A stretch of 64,000 nt of DNA from Symsagittifera roscoffensis (GCF_963678635.1 NC_087062.1:44160395-44224394); one strand, 5' to 3'. Shown: positions 37,601 through 52,459, counted from the first letter of the stretch. A program made the numbers and translations. Notes: generated from the letters alone by a model not told the origin.

Positions 37601-40600
37601 TTTCAGCCACCGCGACTAGTTTAACGGCAACTGCGACTAGTTTTCTGACTACCGCGATCAAATTTTTGAACACCGCGACTGGTTTTTTGACCACCGCGAC
37701 TAATTTTTTGGCTGGCGGGACTCATTTTTCGACCGCAACGAGTAATTTTTCGACCACCGCGACCTACTTTTTTGACCACCGCGACTATTTTTTTGATCAC
37801 CGGGAGTAATTTTACGGCAACTGCGACTAGTTTTTCGATTACTGCGATTAAATTCTGGCGGCCGCGACTGAATTTTCGACCACCGCGAATAATTTTTTGA
37901 CAACCGCGAATAATGTTTCAGCCACCGCGACTATTTTTTTGACACTGCCACGACTAACTATTCGACCGCCGCGACTATTTTTTCGAATGCCGTGACTAAT
38001 TTTTCGACCGCCGCGACTAATTTTTTGACCCTGCAACGACTAACTATTCGACCGCCGCGACTAATTTTTCGAATGCCGCGACTAATTTTTCGATCACCGC
38101 GACTAATTTTTTGACCCCCGCGACTAATGTTTTGGCCACCGCGACTAAGTCTTCGATAGCCGCGGTTCAATTTTTGACCACCGCGACTAAGCTTTTGAAC
38201 GCCTCCGCGACTAATTCTTCGATAGCCGCGGCTATTTTTTTCACCACGGCGACTAAACTTTTGAACGCTTTTTTTGCGGCTGCATCTGATTTGGCAGCCA
38301 CCGCGTCTAAAATTTTGACCACTACGACTAATTTTGCGATCACCGCGACTAGATTTTCGATCACCGCGACTAATTTTTCTACCAGCGCGAATATTTTTTT
38401 GACCACCGCGACTGTTTTTCGATCCCCGCGATTAATTTTTCGACCGGCGCGGTTAATTTTTTGACCACCGCAAATAATTTTTCGGCCACCGCGATGAAAT
38501 TTCCGGCCACCGCGACTAGTTTTTCGACTACCACAATTAAATTTTCGAACACCACGACAAAACCTTCGACCACCGCAAATAATTTTTTGACCACCGCGAC
38601 CAATTTTCGACCACCGCGACTAACTTTTTGACCCCTGCGACCTAGTTTTTGATCGCCGCGACAGATTTTTTGTCCACGGCGACTAATTTTTCTGCCATCG
38701 CGACAAATTTTTTGACTACCGCGATTAAGTTTTCGACCACAGCGACTAATGTTTCGACCCTGCCCCGACTAATTTTTGGAACGCCGCGACTAATTTCTCG
38801 GCCCAGCGACTAACTTTTCGACGACCGCTACTAACTTTTTGACCAACAAAACCAATTGTTCGAATCCCGCGACTATGTTTGCGACCATGCCACGACTAAT
38901 TTTTTGATTATGGCAAATAATTTTGCGACCACTGCGACTAACTTTTCGACCGCTCCGCCTAACTTTTCTACCCTGCCGCGACTATCTTTTCGGCCATCGC
39001 GACTAATTTTACGGCAACTGCGACTAGTTTTTCGATTACTGCGATTAAATTTTGGAACACCGCGACCACTCTTCGACCACCGTGATTAATTTTCTGACCC
39101 CCGCGACCTACTTTTTGATCCTCGCGACTGACTTTTTGACCACCGCGATTAATTTTTCGGCCATTACGACTAATTTTTCGACCACCGCGATTAACTTTTC
39201 GACCACCGCGACTAATGTTTCGACCCTGCCCCGACTAAGTTTTGGAACGCCGTGACTACTTTTTCGGCCCAACGACTAATTTTTCGACGGCCCCTACTAT
39301 TTTTTTTGACCACCAAAACTAATTGTTCGACCCCCGCGCCTAGTTTTGCGACCATGCTGCGACTAATTTTTCGATTACGGCGAATACTTTTGCGAACAAT
39401 TTGACTAACTGTTCCACCGCTCCGCCTAATTTTTCCTAACCTGCCGCGCTTAATTTTTCGACCGGCACGACTCATTTTTTGACCGACGCGGCTCTTTCTT
39501 TGATCGCCGCGACTAAACGTTCGACAACCGCGAATAATTTTTCAGCCACCGCGACTAATTTTTTGACGGCCGTGACTATTTTTTTGACGCTGCCACGACT
39601 AACTATTCAACCGCCGCGACTAATTTTTTAAATGCCACGACTAATTTTTCGAATGCCACGACTAATTTTTCGACCGCCGCCACTAATTTTTTGAACTGCC
39701 ACGACTAACTATTCGACCACCGCGACTAAACTTTTGAATGCCGCGACTAATTTTTCGACCGCTGCGACTAATTTTTTGACCATCGCGACTAATTTTTCTG
39801 CCATCGCGACTAATTTTTTTGACTACCGCGATTACCTTTTCGACCACAGCGACTAATTTTTCGACCCTGCCCCGACTAATTTTTGGAACACCGCGACTAA
39901 TTTCTCGGCCCACCGACTAACTTTTCGACGGCCGCTACTAATTTTTTGACCAACAAAACTAATTGTTTGAACCCCAAGACTAGTTTCGCGACCATGCCGC
40001 GACTAATTTTTTGATTATGGCAAATAATTTTGCGACCACTGCGACTAACTTTTCAACCGCTCCGCCTAACTTTTCGACCCTGCCGCGACTAACTTTTCGA
40101 CCGGCGCGACTAATTTTCCGACTGACGCGACTCTTTTTTTGACCGTCGCGACTAAATTTTTGACAACCGCGAATAATTTTTCGACCACCGCGAACTACTT
40201 TTCGACCGCAACGAGTAATTTTTCGACCCCCGCGACCTACTTTTTTGACCACCGCGACCAACTTTTTGATCACCGGGAATAATTTTTTGGCCACCGCGAC
40301 TAATTTTACGGCAACTGCTACTAGTTTTTCGATTCTGGGATTAAATTTTCGAACAGCGCGACTAAAACTTCGACCACCGCAAAAAAAATTTTGACCACCG
40401 CGACCACTTTTCGACCACCGCGACCAATTTTTTGACCCCCGCGACCTACTTTTTGATCGCCGCGACTGATTTTTTGACCACCGCGACTAACTTTTCGGCT
40501 AATGCGACTAATGTTTTGACCCTGCCCCGACTAATTTTTGGAACGCCGCGACTACTTTTTCGGCCCAGCAACTAATTTTTCGACAGCCGCTACTAATTTT

Positions 40601-42360
40601 ATTACCACCAAAACTAATTATTCGACCCTCGCGACTAGTTTTTCGATTACGGCGAATATTTTCTTGATGCACCGCGACTAATTTTTTGATGGCCATGACT
40701 ATTTTTTTGACGCTGCCACGACTAACTATTCGACCGCCGCGACTAATTTTTTGAATGCCACGACTAATTTTTCGACCACCGCCACTAATTTTTTGACCCT
40801 ATCACGACTAACTATTTGACCACCGCGACTAATTTTTCGACCGCCGCGACTAATTTTTCGAATGCCGCGACTAAGTTTTCGACTGCTGCGACTAATTTTT
40901 TGACCACCGCGACTAATTTTTTGGCCACGGCGACTAATTCTTCGATAGCCGCGGCTCATTTTTTGACCACCGCAACTAAACTTTTGAACGCCTCCGCGAC
41001 TAATTCTTCGATAGCCGCGGCTATTTTTTTTCACCACCGCGACTAAATTTTTGAACGCCTTTTTTGCGGCTGCATCTAATTTGGCAGCTAAATTTTGGCG
41101 TCTGAAATTCTGACCGCCGCGACTAATTTTTCGATCACCGTGACTAAACTTTTGATCACCGCGACTAATTTTTTGATCACCGCGATTGATTTTGCAACCG
41201 CCGAGACTTTTTTTGACCGTCACGACTGTTTTTTTGACCACCGAGACCAATTTTGGTGGCCGCGACTGAATTTTTGACAACCGCGACTAATTTTTCAGCC
41301 ACCGCGACTATTTTTTTGACGACCGCGACAATTTTTTTGACGGCCAAGATTAAACTTACGACCGCCACAAATAAATTTTTGACCGCCGCATCTTTTTGCG
41401 AACATGTCGCAATAAAGTTTTCGATTACCGCAGCTAATTTTCCGACCGCCGCGACTAATTTCTCGTCCCTGCCCAAGCTAACTATTCGACCGCCGCGACT
41501 ATTTTTTCGAAAGCCGCGACTAATTTTTCGACCACCGCGACTAATTTTTCGAATGCGGCGACTAATTTTTCGACCGTCGCGACTAATTTTTCGAATGCCG
41601 CGACTAATTTTTCGACCGCCGCGACTAATTTTTTGACCACCGCGATTAATTTTTTGGCCACCGCGACTAATTCATCGATAGCTGCGGCTCATTTTTTGAT
41701 CACCGCGACTAGACTTTTGAACGCCTCCGGGACTAATTCTTCGATAGCCGCGGCTATTTTTTTCACCACGGCGACTAAACTTTTGAACGCCTTTTTTGCG
41801 GCTGCATCTAATTTGGCAGCCACCGTGTCTTAAATTTTGACCAACGCGATTAAATTTTCGACCGTCACGACTGTTTTTTTGACCACCGAGACTAAGTTCG
41901 GCGGCCGCGACTAATTTTTCGATCACCTCGACTACTTTTTGACCACCACGACTAATTTTTCGACCACCGCGACTAATTTCTTGACTACCGCGATTAACTT
42001 TTCGACTACCGCGATTAATGTTTCGACCCTGTCGCGACTAATTTTTTGAACGATGTGTAATTTTTTGACGGCTGCGACACTTTTTTCGACGGCCGCGGCT
42101 AATTTTTTGATCGCCGCAAATGACTTTTTGACCACCGCGACTAGTTTGACCACCTCGGCTAAATTTTTGAACGCTGCAACTATCTTTTCGACAATTGCTA
42201 CTAAGTTTTTGACCGCCTCGAGTAACTTTTCGACGCCGCGACTAATTTTTTGACCACCTCGGCTAATTTTTTGACCGCCGCGACTAATTTTTCGACCTTG
42301 GTCACTTAATTTCTGACCGCTGCGTCTAAGTCTGGCGGTGGGTACTAATTTTTCGACCGA
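34687..42360 (-). repeat. 21-bp satellite, array 2 proximal part (reverse orientation)
   Basis: From about 34687 the same unit is present as its reverse complement (CGACTAATTTTTTGACCGCCG-like). This part is the most heterogeneous of the array: the A-tract-side base alternates between TTTTTTGACC and TTTTTCGACC, and many units are diverged (GGCAACTGCGACTAGTTT, CCTGCCCCGACTAATTTTTG). Periodic order above the basic unit is weak. Open frames rich in TATNFLT and RPPRLIF are products of the 21-bp period. Confidence 0.95.
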
Positions 42361-42600
42361 GTAATCGAGATACGGTATTTCCAGAGTTTGTCAGCGACTT
42401 TAAAAACACTCTAGACTATGGATTTGTGGTAAAGGAGTTAACATTTCCGTGACCCACAAAGTCCAAATATTAGTCGTGGACCCCGACCCGGGTTAGCACT
42501 TCTTGTTCATTTTGCTTTACTGCATAAATTCACCCTGTTTGACCACAAATTAGAGCTTCTTATTCACTGGAAATTTGGATTCAACGAAATAAAGCACATT
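42361..42600. repeat. Spacer unit, copy A
   Basis: 240 bp of non-satellite DNA starting GTAATCGAGATACGGTATTT and ending ACGAAATAAAGCACATT. It contains CCCGACCCGGGTTAGCAC and TTTGGATTCAACGAAATAAA, which recur in the other copies. The satellite resumes directly on both sides. Confidence 0.9.
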
Positions 42601-42863
42601 AACTTTTCGACTGCCACGATTAATGATTCGACCCTGTCGCGACTAATTTTTCGAACGCCGTGTAACTTTTCGACGGCTGCGACACTTTTTTCGACGGCCG
42701 CGGCTAATTTTTTGATCGCCGCAATTGACTTTTTGACGCCGCGACTAATTTTTTGACCACCTCGGCTAATTTTTCGACCGCCGCGACTAATTTTTTGACC
42801 TTGGCCACTTAATTTCTGATTGCTGCGTCTAAGTTTGGCGGCCGCTACTAATTTTTCGACCGA
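42601..42863 (-). repeat. 21-bp satellite, short block between spacers A and B
   Basis: About 260 bp of reverse-orientation units, close in sequence to the block at 53397-53667, so satellite and spacer have been duplicated together. Confidence 0.9.
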
Positions 42864-43340
42864 GTAATCGAGATACGGTATTTCCAGAGTTTGTCAGCGA
42901 CTTTAAAGACTCTCTAGACTATGGATTTTTGGTAACGGAGTTAACATTTCCGTGACCCAAAAATCCGAAATATTAGTCGTGGACCCCGACCCGGGTTAGC
43001 ACTTCTTGTTCATTTTGCTTTACTGCATAAATTCACCCTGTTTGACCATAAATTAGAGCTTCTTATTCACTGGAAATTTGGATTCAACGAAATAAAACAA
43101 ATTTTCAAAAGTTGACAGAAACTGTTTTTTTTTTGCAAGCGTTTTGTTCAATTACATTAATCAAAGCAATCTATTCTAGACTTCTTTGTCATAAATACAA
43201 TCAGGGGCGGATCTAGGATTTTCTCGAGGGGTGGGGCGAATTTTTAAAAAAATTTCAAAATTTTAGTCTACTTTTTTTTAGGTCGACCGAATTGATTTTT
43301 CGAGCTCTCCCTAAGCACGGTTTAGTCCCTGTTTTTTGGG
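42864..43340. repeat. Spacer unit, copy B, with truncated hAT-like MITE
   Basis: The spacer is present in a longer form, followed from 43202 by the left end of the hAT-like MITE (CAGGGGCGGATCTAGGATTT). The MITE is cut at about 43340, where GTCCCTGTTTTTTGGGACTG passes directly into satellite. In the complete copy at 54004 the same point reads GTCCCTGTTTTTTTGGGGGC. Confidence 0.88.
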
Positions 43341-46300
43341 ACTGATTTTTTGACCACCGCGACTGATTTTTCGGCCAATGCGACTAATTTTTCGACCACC
43401 GCGATTAAGTTTTCGACCACCGCGACTAATGTTTTTACCCTGCCCCGACTAATTTTTGGAACGCCGCGACTACTTTTTCGGCCCAGCAACTAATTTTTCG
43501 ACGGCCGCTACTAATTTTTTTACCACCAAAACTAAATGTTCGACCCTCGCGACTAGTTTTTCGATTACGGCGAATATTTTTGCGACCACTGCGACTAACT
43601 GTTCCATCGCACCGCCTAATTTTTCTACCCTGCCGCGACTAATTTTTCGACCGGCACGACTAATTTTTCGACAGACGCGACTAATTTTTCGACCGCCGCG
43701 ACTAATTTCTTGACCACCGCGACTAATTTTTTGGCCACCGCGACTAATTCATCGATAGCTGCGGCTCATTTTTTGACCACCGCAACTAAATTTTTGAACG
43801 CCTCCGCGACTAATTCTTCGATAGCCGCGGCTACTTTTTTTTCACCACCGCGACCAAATTTTTGAACGCCTTTTTTGCGGCTGCATCTTATTTGGCAGCT
43901 AAATTTTGGCGTCTGAAATTTTGACCGCCGCGACTAATTTTTCGATCACCGCGACTAATTTTTCGATCACCGCGATTGGTTTTGCAACCGCCGAGACTTT
44001 TTTTGACCGTCACGACTGTTTTTTTGACCACCGAGACCAATTTTGGTGGCCGCGACTGAATTTTCGACCACCACGAATTATTTTTTGACGACCGCGACTA
44101 CTTTTTTAACCATCGCGACTAATTTTTTGGCCACCGCCATCAATTTTTTGGCCACCGCGCCTAATTTTCCGGCCACCGCGACTAGTTTTTAGACCACCGC
44201 GACCCCTTTTCGACCACCGCGACTAGTTTTTTGATCCCCGCGACCTAGTTTTTGATCACCGCGACTGATTTTTCGACCACCGCGACTAATTTTTCGGCCA
44301 TCGCGGTTAACTTTTCGACTACCTCGATTAACTTTTCGATCACAGCGACTAATGTTTCGACCCTGCCCCGACTAATTTTTGGAACGCCGCGACTACTTTT
44401 TCGGCCCAGCGACTAATTTTTCGACGGTAGCTTTTAATTTTCTGACCAACAAAACTAATTGTTCGACCTCCGCGACTAGTATTGCGACCATGCCGAGACT
44501 AGTTTTTTGATTGCGGCGAATAATTTTGCGACCACTGCGACTAACTTTTAGACCGTTCCGCCTAACTTTTCTACCCTGCCGCGACTAACTTTTCGACGGG
44601 CGCGACTAATTTTTCGACTGACGCGACTCTTTTTATGACCATCGCGACTAAATTTTTGACAACCGAGACTAATTTTCTAGCCACCGCGACTATTTTTTTT
44701 GACGACCGCGACAATTTTTTTGACGGCCAAGATTAAACTTACGACCGCCACAAATAAACTTTTGACCGCCGCATCTTTTTGCGAACATGCCGCAATAAAG
44801 TTTTCGATTACCGCAGCTAATTTTCAGACCGCCGCGACTAATTTCTCGTCCCTGCCCAAGCTAACTATTCGACCGCCGCAACTAATTTTTCGAAAGCCGC
44901 GACTAATTTTTCGACCGCCGCCACTAATTTTTTGACCCTGCCACGACTAATTATTCGACCACCGCGACTAATTTTTCGAATGCCGCGACTAATTTTTCGA
45001 CCGCCGCGACTAATTTTTTGAATGCCGCGACTAATTTTTCGACCGCCGCGACTAATTTCTTGACCACCGCGACTAATTTTTTGGCCACCGCGACTAATTC
45101 ATCGATAGCTGCGGGCGCGACTACTTTTTGACGGGCGCGACTAATTTTCCAGCCACCGCGACTATTTTTTTGACGACCGCGACAATTTTTTTGCCGGCCA
45201 AGATTAAACTTACGACCGCCACAAATAAATTTTTGACCGCCGCATCTTTTTGCGAACATGCCGCAATAAAGTTTAAAGTTTTCGATTACCGCAGCTAATT
45301 TTCAGACCGCCGCGACTAATTTCTCGTCTCTACCCAAGCTAACTATTCGACCGCCGCGACTAATTTTTCGAAAGCCGCGACTAATTTTTCGACCGCCGCA
45401 ACTAATTTTTTGACCCTGCCACGACTAACTATTCGACCACCGCGACTAACTTTTCGAATGCCGCGACTAATTTTTCGACCGCCGCGACTAATTTTTTGAA
45501 TGCCGCGACTAATTTTTCGACCGCCGCGACTAATTTCTTGACCACGGCGACTAATTGTTTGGCCACCGCGACTAATTCATCGATAGCTGCGGCTCATTTT
45601 TTGACCACCGCGACTAGACTTTTGAACGCCTCTGGGACTAATTCTTCGATAGCCGCGGCTATTTTTTTCACCACGGCGACTAAACTTTTGAACGCCTTTT
45701 TTGCGGCTGCATCTAATTTGGCAGCCACCGTGTCTTAAATTTTGACCGCCGCGACTAAATTTTCGATCACCGCGACTGGTTTTTTGACCGCCGAGACTTT
45801 TTTCGACCGTCACGACTGTTTTTTTGACCACCGAGACTAATTTTGGCGGCCGCGACTGATTTTTCGACCACCCCGACTACTTTTTGACCACCACGACTAA
45901 TTTTTCGACCACCGTCACTAATTTCTCGTCCCTACCCAAGCTAACTATTCGACCGCCGCGACTAATTTTTCGAAAGCCGCGACTAATTTTTCGACTGCCG
46001 CAACTAATTTTTTGACCCTGCCACGACTAACTATTCGACCACCGCGACTAATGTTTCGAATGCCGCGACTAATTTTTCGACCGCCGCGACTAATTTTTTG
46101 AATGCCGCGACTAATTTTTCGACCGCCGCGACTAATTTCTTGACCACCGCGACTAATTTTTTGGCCACCGCGACTAGTTCATCGATAGCTGCGGGCGCGA
46201 CTACTTTTTGACGGGCGCGACTAATTTTTCGACTGACGCGACTTTTTTTTTGACCATCGCGACTAAATTTTTGACAACCGCGACTAATTTTCCAGCCACC

Positions 46301-49300
46301 GCGACTATTTTTTTGACGACCGCGACAATTTTTTTGACGGCCAAGATTAAGTTACGACCGCCACAAATAAATTTTTGACCGCCGCATCTTTTTGCGAACA
46401 TGCCGCAATAAAGTTTTCGATTACCGCAGCTAATTTTCAGACCGCCGCGACTAATTTCTCGTCCCTACCCAAGCTAACTATTCGATCGCCGCGACTAATT
46501 TTTCGAAAGCCGCGACTAATTTTTCGACCGCCGCAACTAAGTTTTTGACCCTGCCACGACTAACTATTCGACCACCGCGACTAACTTTTCGAATGCCGCG
46601 ACTAATTTTTCGACCGCCGCGACTAATTTTTTAAATGCCGCGACTAATTTTTCGACCGCCGCGACTAATTTCTTGACCACCGCGACTAATTTTTTGGCCA
46701 CCTCGACTAATTCATCGATAGCTGCGGCTCATTTTTTGACCACCGCGACTAGACTTTTGAACGCCTCCGGGACTAATTCTTCGATAGCTGCGGCTATTTT
46801 TTTCACCACGGCGACTAAACTTTTGAACGCCTTTTTTGCGGCTGCATCTAATTTGGCAGCCACCGTGTCTTAAATTTTGACCGCCGCGACTAAATTTTCG
46901 ATCACCGCGACTGGTTTTTTGACCGCCGAGGCTTTTTTCGACCGTCACGACTGTTTTTTTGACCACCGAGACTAATTTTGGCGGCCGCGACTGATTTTTC
47001 GACCACCTCGACTACTTTTCGACCACCACGACTAATTTTTCGACCACCGCGACCAATTTCTCGTCCCTACCCAAGCTAACTAATCGACCGCCGCGACTAA
47101 TTTTTCGAAAGCCGCGACTAGTTTTTTCGACCGCCGCAACTAATTTTTTGACCCTGCCACGACTAACTATTCGACCACCGCGACTAATTTTTCGAATGCC
47201 GCGACTAATTTTTCGACCGCCGCGACTAATTTTTTGAATGCCGCGACTAATTTTTCGACCGCCGCGACTAATTTCTTGACCACCGCGACTAATTTTTTGG
47301 CCACCGCGACTAGTTCATCGATAGCTGCGGGCGCGACTACTTTTTGACGGGCGCGACTAATTTTTCGACTGACGCGACCCTTTTTGTTACCATTGCGACT
47401 AAATTTTTGACAACCGCGACTAATTTTCCAGCCATCGCGACTATTTTTTTGACGACCGCGACAATTTTTTTGACGGCCAAGATTAAACTTACGACCGCCA
47501 CAAATAAATTTTTGACCGCCGCATCTTTTTGCGAACATGCCGCAATAAAGTTTTCGATTACCGCAGCTAATTTTCAGACCGCCGCGACTAATTTCTCGTC
47601 CCTACCCAAGCTAACTATTCGACCGCCGCGACTAATTTTTCGAAAGCCGCGACTAATTTTTCGACCGCCGCAACTAATTTTTTGACCCTGCCACGACTAA
47701 CTATTCGACCACCGCGACTAATTTTTCGACCGCCGCGACTAATTTTCGAATGCCGCGACTAATTTTTCGACCGCCGCGACTAATTTCTTGACCACCGCGA
47801 CTAATTTTTTGGCCACCGCGACTAATTCATCGATAGCTGCGGCTCATTTTTTGACCACAGCGACTAGACTTTTGAACGCCTCCGGGACTAATTCTTCGAT
47901 AGCCGCGGCTATTTTTTTTTACCACGGCGACTAAACTTTTGAACGCCTTTTTTGCGGCTGCATCTAATTTGGCAGCCACCGTGTCTTAAATTTTGACCGC
48001 CGCGACTAAATTTTCGATCACCGCGACTGGTTTTTTGACCGCCGAGATTTTTTTCGACCGTCACGACTGTTTTTTTGACCACCGAGACTAATTTTGGCGG
48101 CCGCGACTGATTTTTCGACCACCTCGACTACTTTTCGACCACCACGACTAATTTTTCGACCACCGCGACTAATTTCTCGACTACCGCGATTAACTTTTCG
48201 ACTACCGCGATTAATGTTTCGACCATGTCGCGACCAATTTTTCGAACGCCTCGACTAATTTTTCGACCGCCGCGACTAATTTTTTGAATGCCGCGACTAA
48301 TTTTTCGACCGCCGCGACTAATTTCTTGACCACGGCGACTAATTTTTTGGCCACCGCGACTAATTCATCGATAGCTGCGGCTCATTTTTTGACCACCGCG
48401 ACTAGACTTTTGAACGCCTCCGGGACTAATTCTTCGATAGCCGCGGCTATTTTTTTTTACCACGGCGACTAAATTTTTGAACGCCTTTTTTGCGGCTGCA
48501 TCTAATTTGGCAGCCACCGTGTCTTAAATTTTGACCGCCGCGACTAAATTTTCGATCACCGCGACTGGTTTTTTGACCGCCGAGACTTTTTTCGACCGTC
48601 ACGACTGTTTTTTTGACCACCGAGACTAATTTTGGCGGCCGCGACTGATTTTTCGACCACCTCGACGACTTTTCGACCACCACGACTAATTTTTCGACCA
48701 CCGTCACTAATTTCTCGTCCCTACCCAAGCTAACTATTCGACCGCCGCGACTAATTTTTCGAAAGCCGCGACTAATTTTTCGACTGCCGCAACTAATTTT
48801 TTGACCCTGCCACGACTAACTATTCGACCACCGCGACTAATGTTTCGAATGCCGCGTTTAATTTTTCGACCGCCGCGACTAATTTTTTGAATGCCGCGAC
48901 TAATTTTTCGACCGCCGCGACTAATTTCTTGACCACCGCGACTAATTTTTTGGCCACCGCGACTAGTTCATCGATAGCTGCGGGCGCGACTACTTTTTGA
49001 CGGGCGCGACTAATTTTTCGACTGACGCGACTCTTTTTTTGACCATCGCGACTAAATTTTTGACAACCGCGACTAATTTTCCAGCCACCGCGACTATTTT
49101 TTTGACGACCGCGACAATTTTTTTGACGGCCAAGATTAAGTTACGACCGCCACAAATAAATTTTTGACCGCCGCATCTTTTTGCGAACATGCCGCAATAA
49201 AGTGTTCGATTACCGCAGCTAATTTTCAGACCGCCGCGACTAATTTCTCGTCCCTACCCAAGCTAACTATTCGATCGCCGCGACTAATTTTTCGAAAGCC

Positions 49301-52300
49301 GCGACTAATTTTTCGACCGCCGCAACTAAGTTTTTGACCCTGCCACGACTAACTATTCGACCACCGCGACTAATTTTCGAATGCCGCGACTAATTTTTCG
49401 ACCGCCGCGACTAATTTTTTGAATGCCGCGACTAATTTTTCGACCGCCGCGACTAATTTCTTGACCACCGCGACAAATTTTTTGGCCACCTCGACTAATT
49501 CATCGATAGCTGCGGCTCATTTTTTGACCACCGCGACTAGACTTTTGAACGCCTCCGGGACTAATTCTTCGATAGCTGCGGCTATTTTTTTCACCACGGC
49601 GACTAAACTTTTGAACGCCTTTTTTGCGGCTGCATCTAATTTGGCAGCCACCGTGTCTTAAATTTTGACCGCCGCGACTAAATTTTCGATCACCGCGACT
49701 AGTTTTTTGACCGCCGAGGCTTTTTTCGACCGTCACGACTGTTTTTTTGACCACCGAGACTAATTTTGGCGGCCGCGACTGATTTTTCGACCACCTCGAC
49801 TACTTTTCGACCACCACGACTAATTTTTCGACCACCGCGACTAATTTCTCGTCCCTACCCAAGCTAACTATTCGACCGCCGCGACTAATTTTTCGAAAGC
49901 CGCGACTAATTTTTCGACCGCCGCAACTAATTTTTTGACCCTGCCACGACTAACTATTCGACCACCGCGACTAATTTTTCGAATGCCGCGACTAATTTTT
50001 CGACCGCCGCGACTAATTTTTTGAATGCCGCGACTAATTTTTCGACCGCCGCGACTAATTTCTTGACCACCGCGACTAATTTTTTGGCCACCGCGACTAA
50101 TTCATCGATAGCTGCGGGCGCGACTACTTTTTGACGGGCGCGACTAATTTTTCGACTGACGCGACCCTTTTTGTTACCATTGCGACTAAATTTTTGACAA
50201 CCGCGACTAATTTTCCAGCCATCGCGACTATTTTTTTGACGACCGCGACAATTTTTTTGACGGCCAAGATTAAACTTACGACCGCCACAAATAAATTTTT
50301 GACCGCCGCATCTTTTTGCGAACATGCCGCAATAAAGTTTTCGATTACCGCAGCTAATTTTCAGACCGCCGCGACTAATTTCTCGTCCCTACCCAAGCTA
50401 ACTATTCGACCGCCGCGACTAATTTTTCGAAAGCCGCGACTAATTTTTCGACCGCCGCAACTAATTTTTTGACCCTGCCACGACTAACTATTCGACCACC
50501 GCGACTAATTTTTCGACCGCCGCGACTAATTTTTCGAATGCCGCGACTAATTTTTCGACCGCCGCGACTAATTTCTTGACCACCGCGACTAATTTTTTGG
50601 CCACCGCGACTCATTCATCGATAGCTGCGGCTCATTTTTTGACCACCGCGACTAGACTTTTGAACGCCTCCGGGACTAATTCTTCGATAGCTGCGGCTAT
50701 TTTTTTCACCACGGCGACTAAACTTTTGAACGCCTTTTTTGCGGCTGCATCTAATTTGGCAGCCACCGTGTCTTAAATTTTGACCGCCGCGACTAAATTT
50801 TCGATCACCGCGACTGGTTTTTTGACCGCCGAGGCTTTTTTCGACCGTCACGACTGTTTTTTTGACCACCGAGACTAATTTTGGCGGCCGCGACTGATTT
50901 TTCGACCACCTCGACTACTTTTCGACCACCACGACTAATTTTTCGACCACCGCGACTAATTTCTCGTCCCTACCCAAGCTAACTATTCGACAGCCGCGAC
51001 TAATTTTTCGAAAGCCGCGACTAATTTTTCGACCGCCCCAACTAATTTTTTGACCCTGCCACGACTAACTATTCGACCACCGCGACTAATTTTTCGAATG
51101 CCGCGACTAATTTTTCGACCGCCGCGACTAATTTTTTGAATGCCGCGACTAATTTTTCGACCGCCGCGACTAATTTCTTGACCACCGCGACTAATTTTTT
51201 GGCCACCGCGACTAATTCATCGATAGCTGCGGGCGCGACTACTTTTTGACGGGCGGGACTAATTTTTCGACTGACGCGACCCTTTTTGTTACCATTGCGA
51301 CTAAATTTTTGACAACCGCTACTAATTTTCCAGCCATCGCGACTATTTTTTTGACGACCGCGACAATTTTTTTGACGGCCAAGATTAAACTTACGACCGC
51401 CACAAATAAATTTTTGACCGCCGCATCTTTTTGCGAACATGCCGCAATAAAGTTTTCGATTACCGCAGCTAATTTTCAGACCGCCGCGACTAATTTCTCG
51501 TCCCTACCCAAGCTAACTATTCGACCGCCGCGACTAATTTTTCGAAAGCCGCGACTAATTTTTCGACCGCCGCAACTAATTTTTTGACCCTGCCACGACT
51601 AACTATTCGACCACCGCGACTAATTTTTCGACCGCCGCGACTAATTTTTCGAATGCCGCGACTAATTTTTCGACCGCCGCGACTAATTTCTTGACCACCG
51701 CGACTAATTTTTTGGCCACCGCGACTCATTCATCGATAGCTGCGGCTCATTTTTTGACCACCGCGACTAGACTTTTGAACGCCTCCGGGACTAATTCTTC
51801 GATAGCCGCGGCTATTTTTTTTTACCACGGCGACTAAACTTTTGAACGCCTTTTTTGCGGCTGCATCTAATTTGGCAGCCACCGTGTCTTAAATTTTGAC
51901 CGCCGCGACTAAATTTTCGATCACCGCGACTGGTTTTTTGACCGCCGAGATTTTTTTCGACCGTCACGACTGTTTTTTTGACCACCGAGACTAATTTTGG
52001 CGGCCGCGACTGATTTTTCGACCACCTCGACTACTTTTCGACCACCACGACTAATTTTTCGACCACCGCGACTAATTTCTCGACTACCGCGATTAACTTT
52101 TCGACTACCGCGATTAATGTTTCGACCATGTCGCGACTAATTTTTCGAACGCCGTGTAATTTTTCGACGGCTGCGACACTTTTTTCGACGGCCGCGGCTA
52201 ATTTTTTGATCGCCGCAACTGACTTTTTGACCACTGCGACTAGTTTGACCACCTCGGCTAAATTTTTGAACGCTGCAACTAGCTTTTCGACAACTGCTAC

Positions 52301-52459
52301 TAAGTTTTTGACCGCCTCGAGTAACTTTTCGACGCCGCGACTAATTTTTTGACCACCTCGGCTAATTTTTCGACCGCCGCGACTAATTTTCCGACCTTGG
52401 CTACTTAATTTCTGACCGCTGCGTCTAAGTCTGGCGGCCGCTACTAATTTTTTGACCGA
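43341..52459 (-). repeat. 21-bp satellite, array 2 distal part (reverse orientation)
   Basis: About 9.1 kb of reverse-orientation units. From 45 kb onward copies become very similar and are organised into long higher-order repeats. Recurrent marker segments include AACGCCTTTTTTGCGGCTGC, TCATCGATAGCTGCGG and TCTCGTCCCTACCCAAGC. These markers are absent from array 1. Confidence 0.96.
45691..51900 (-). repeat. 1.1 kb and 2.79 kb higher-order repeats in array 2
   Basis: The marker AACGCCTTTTTTGCGGCTGC occurs at about 45691, 46826, 47942, 48480, 49614, 50729 and 51845. Successive spacings are 1135, 1116, 538, 1134, 1115 and 1116. The pairs 45691/48480, 46826/49614 and 47942/50729 are each 2787-2789 bp apart. 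A block of about 2.79 kb, itself made of 1.1 kb and half-size units, has therefore been duplicated whole. Confidence 0.9.
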
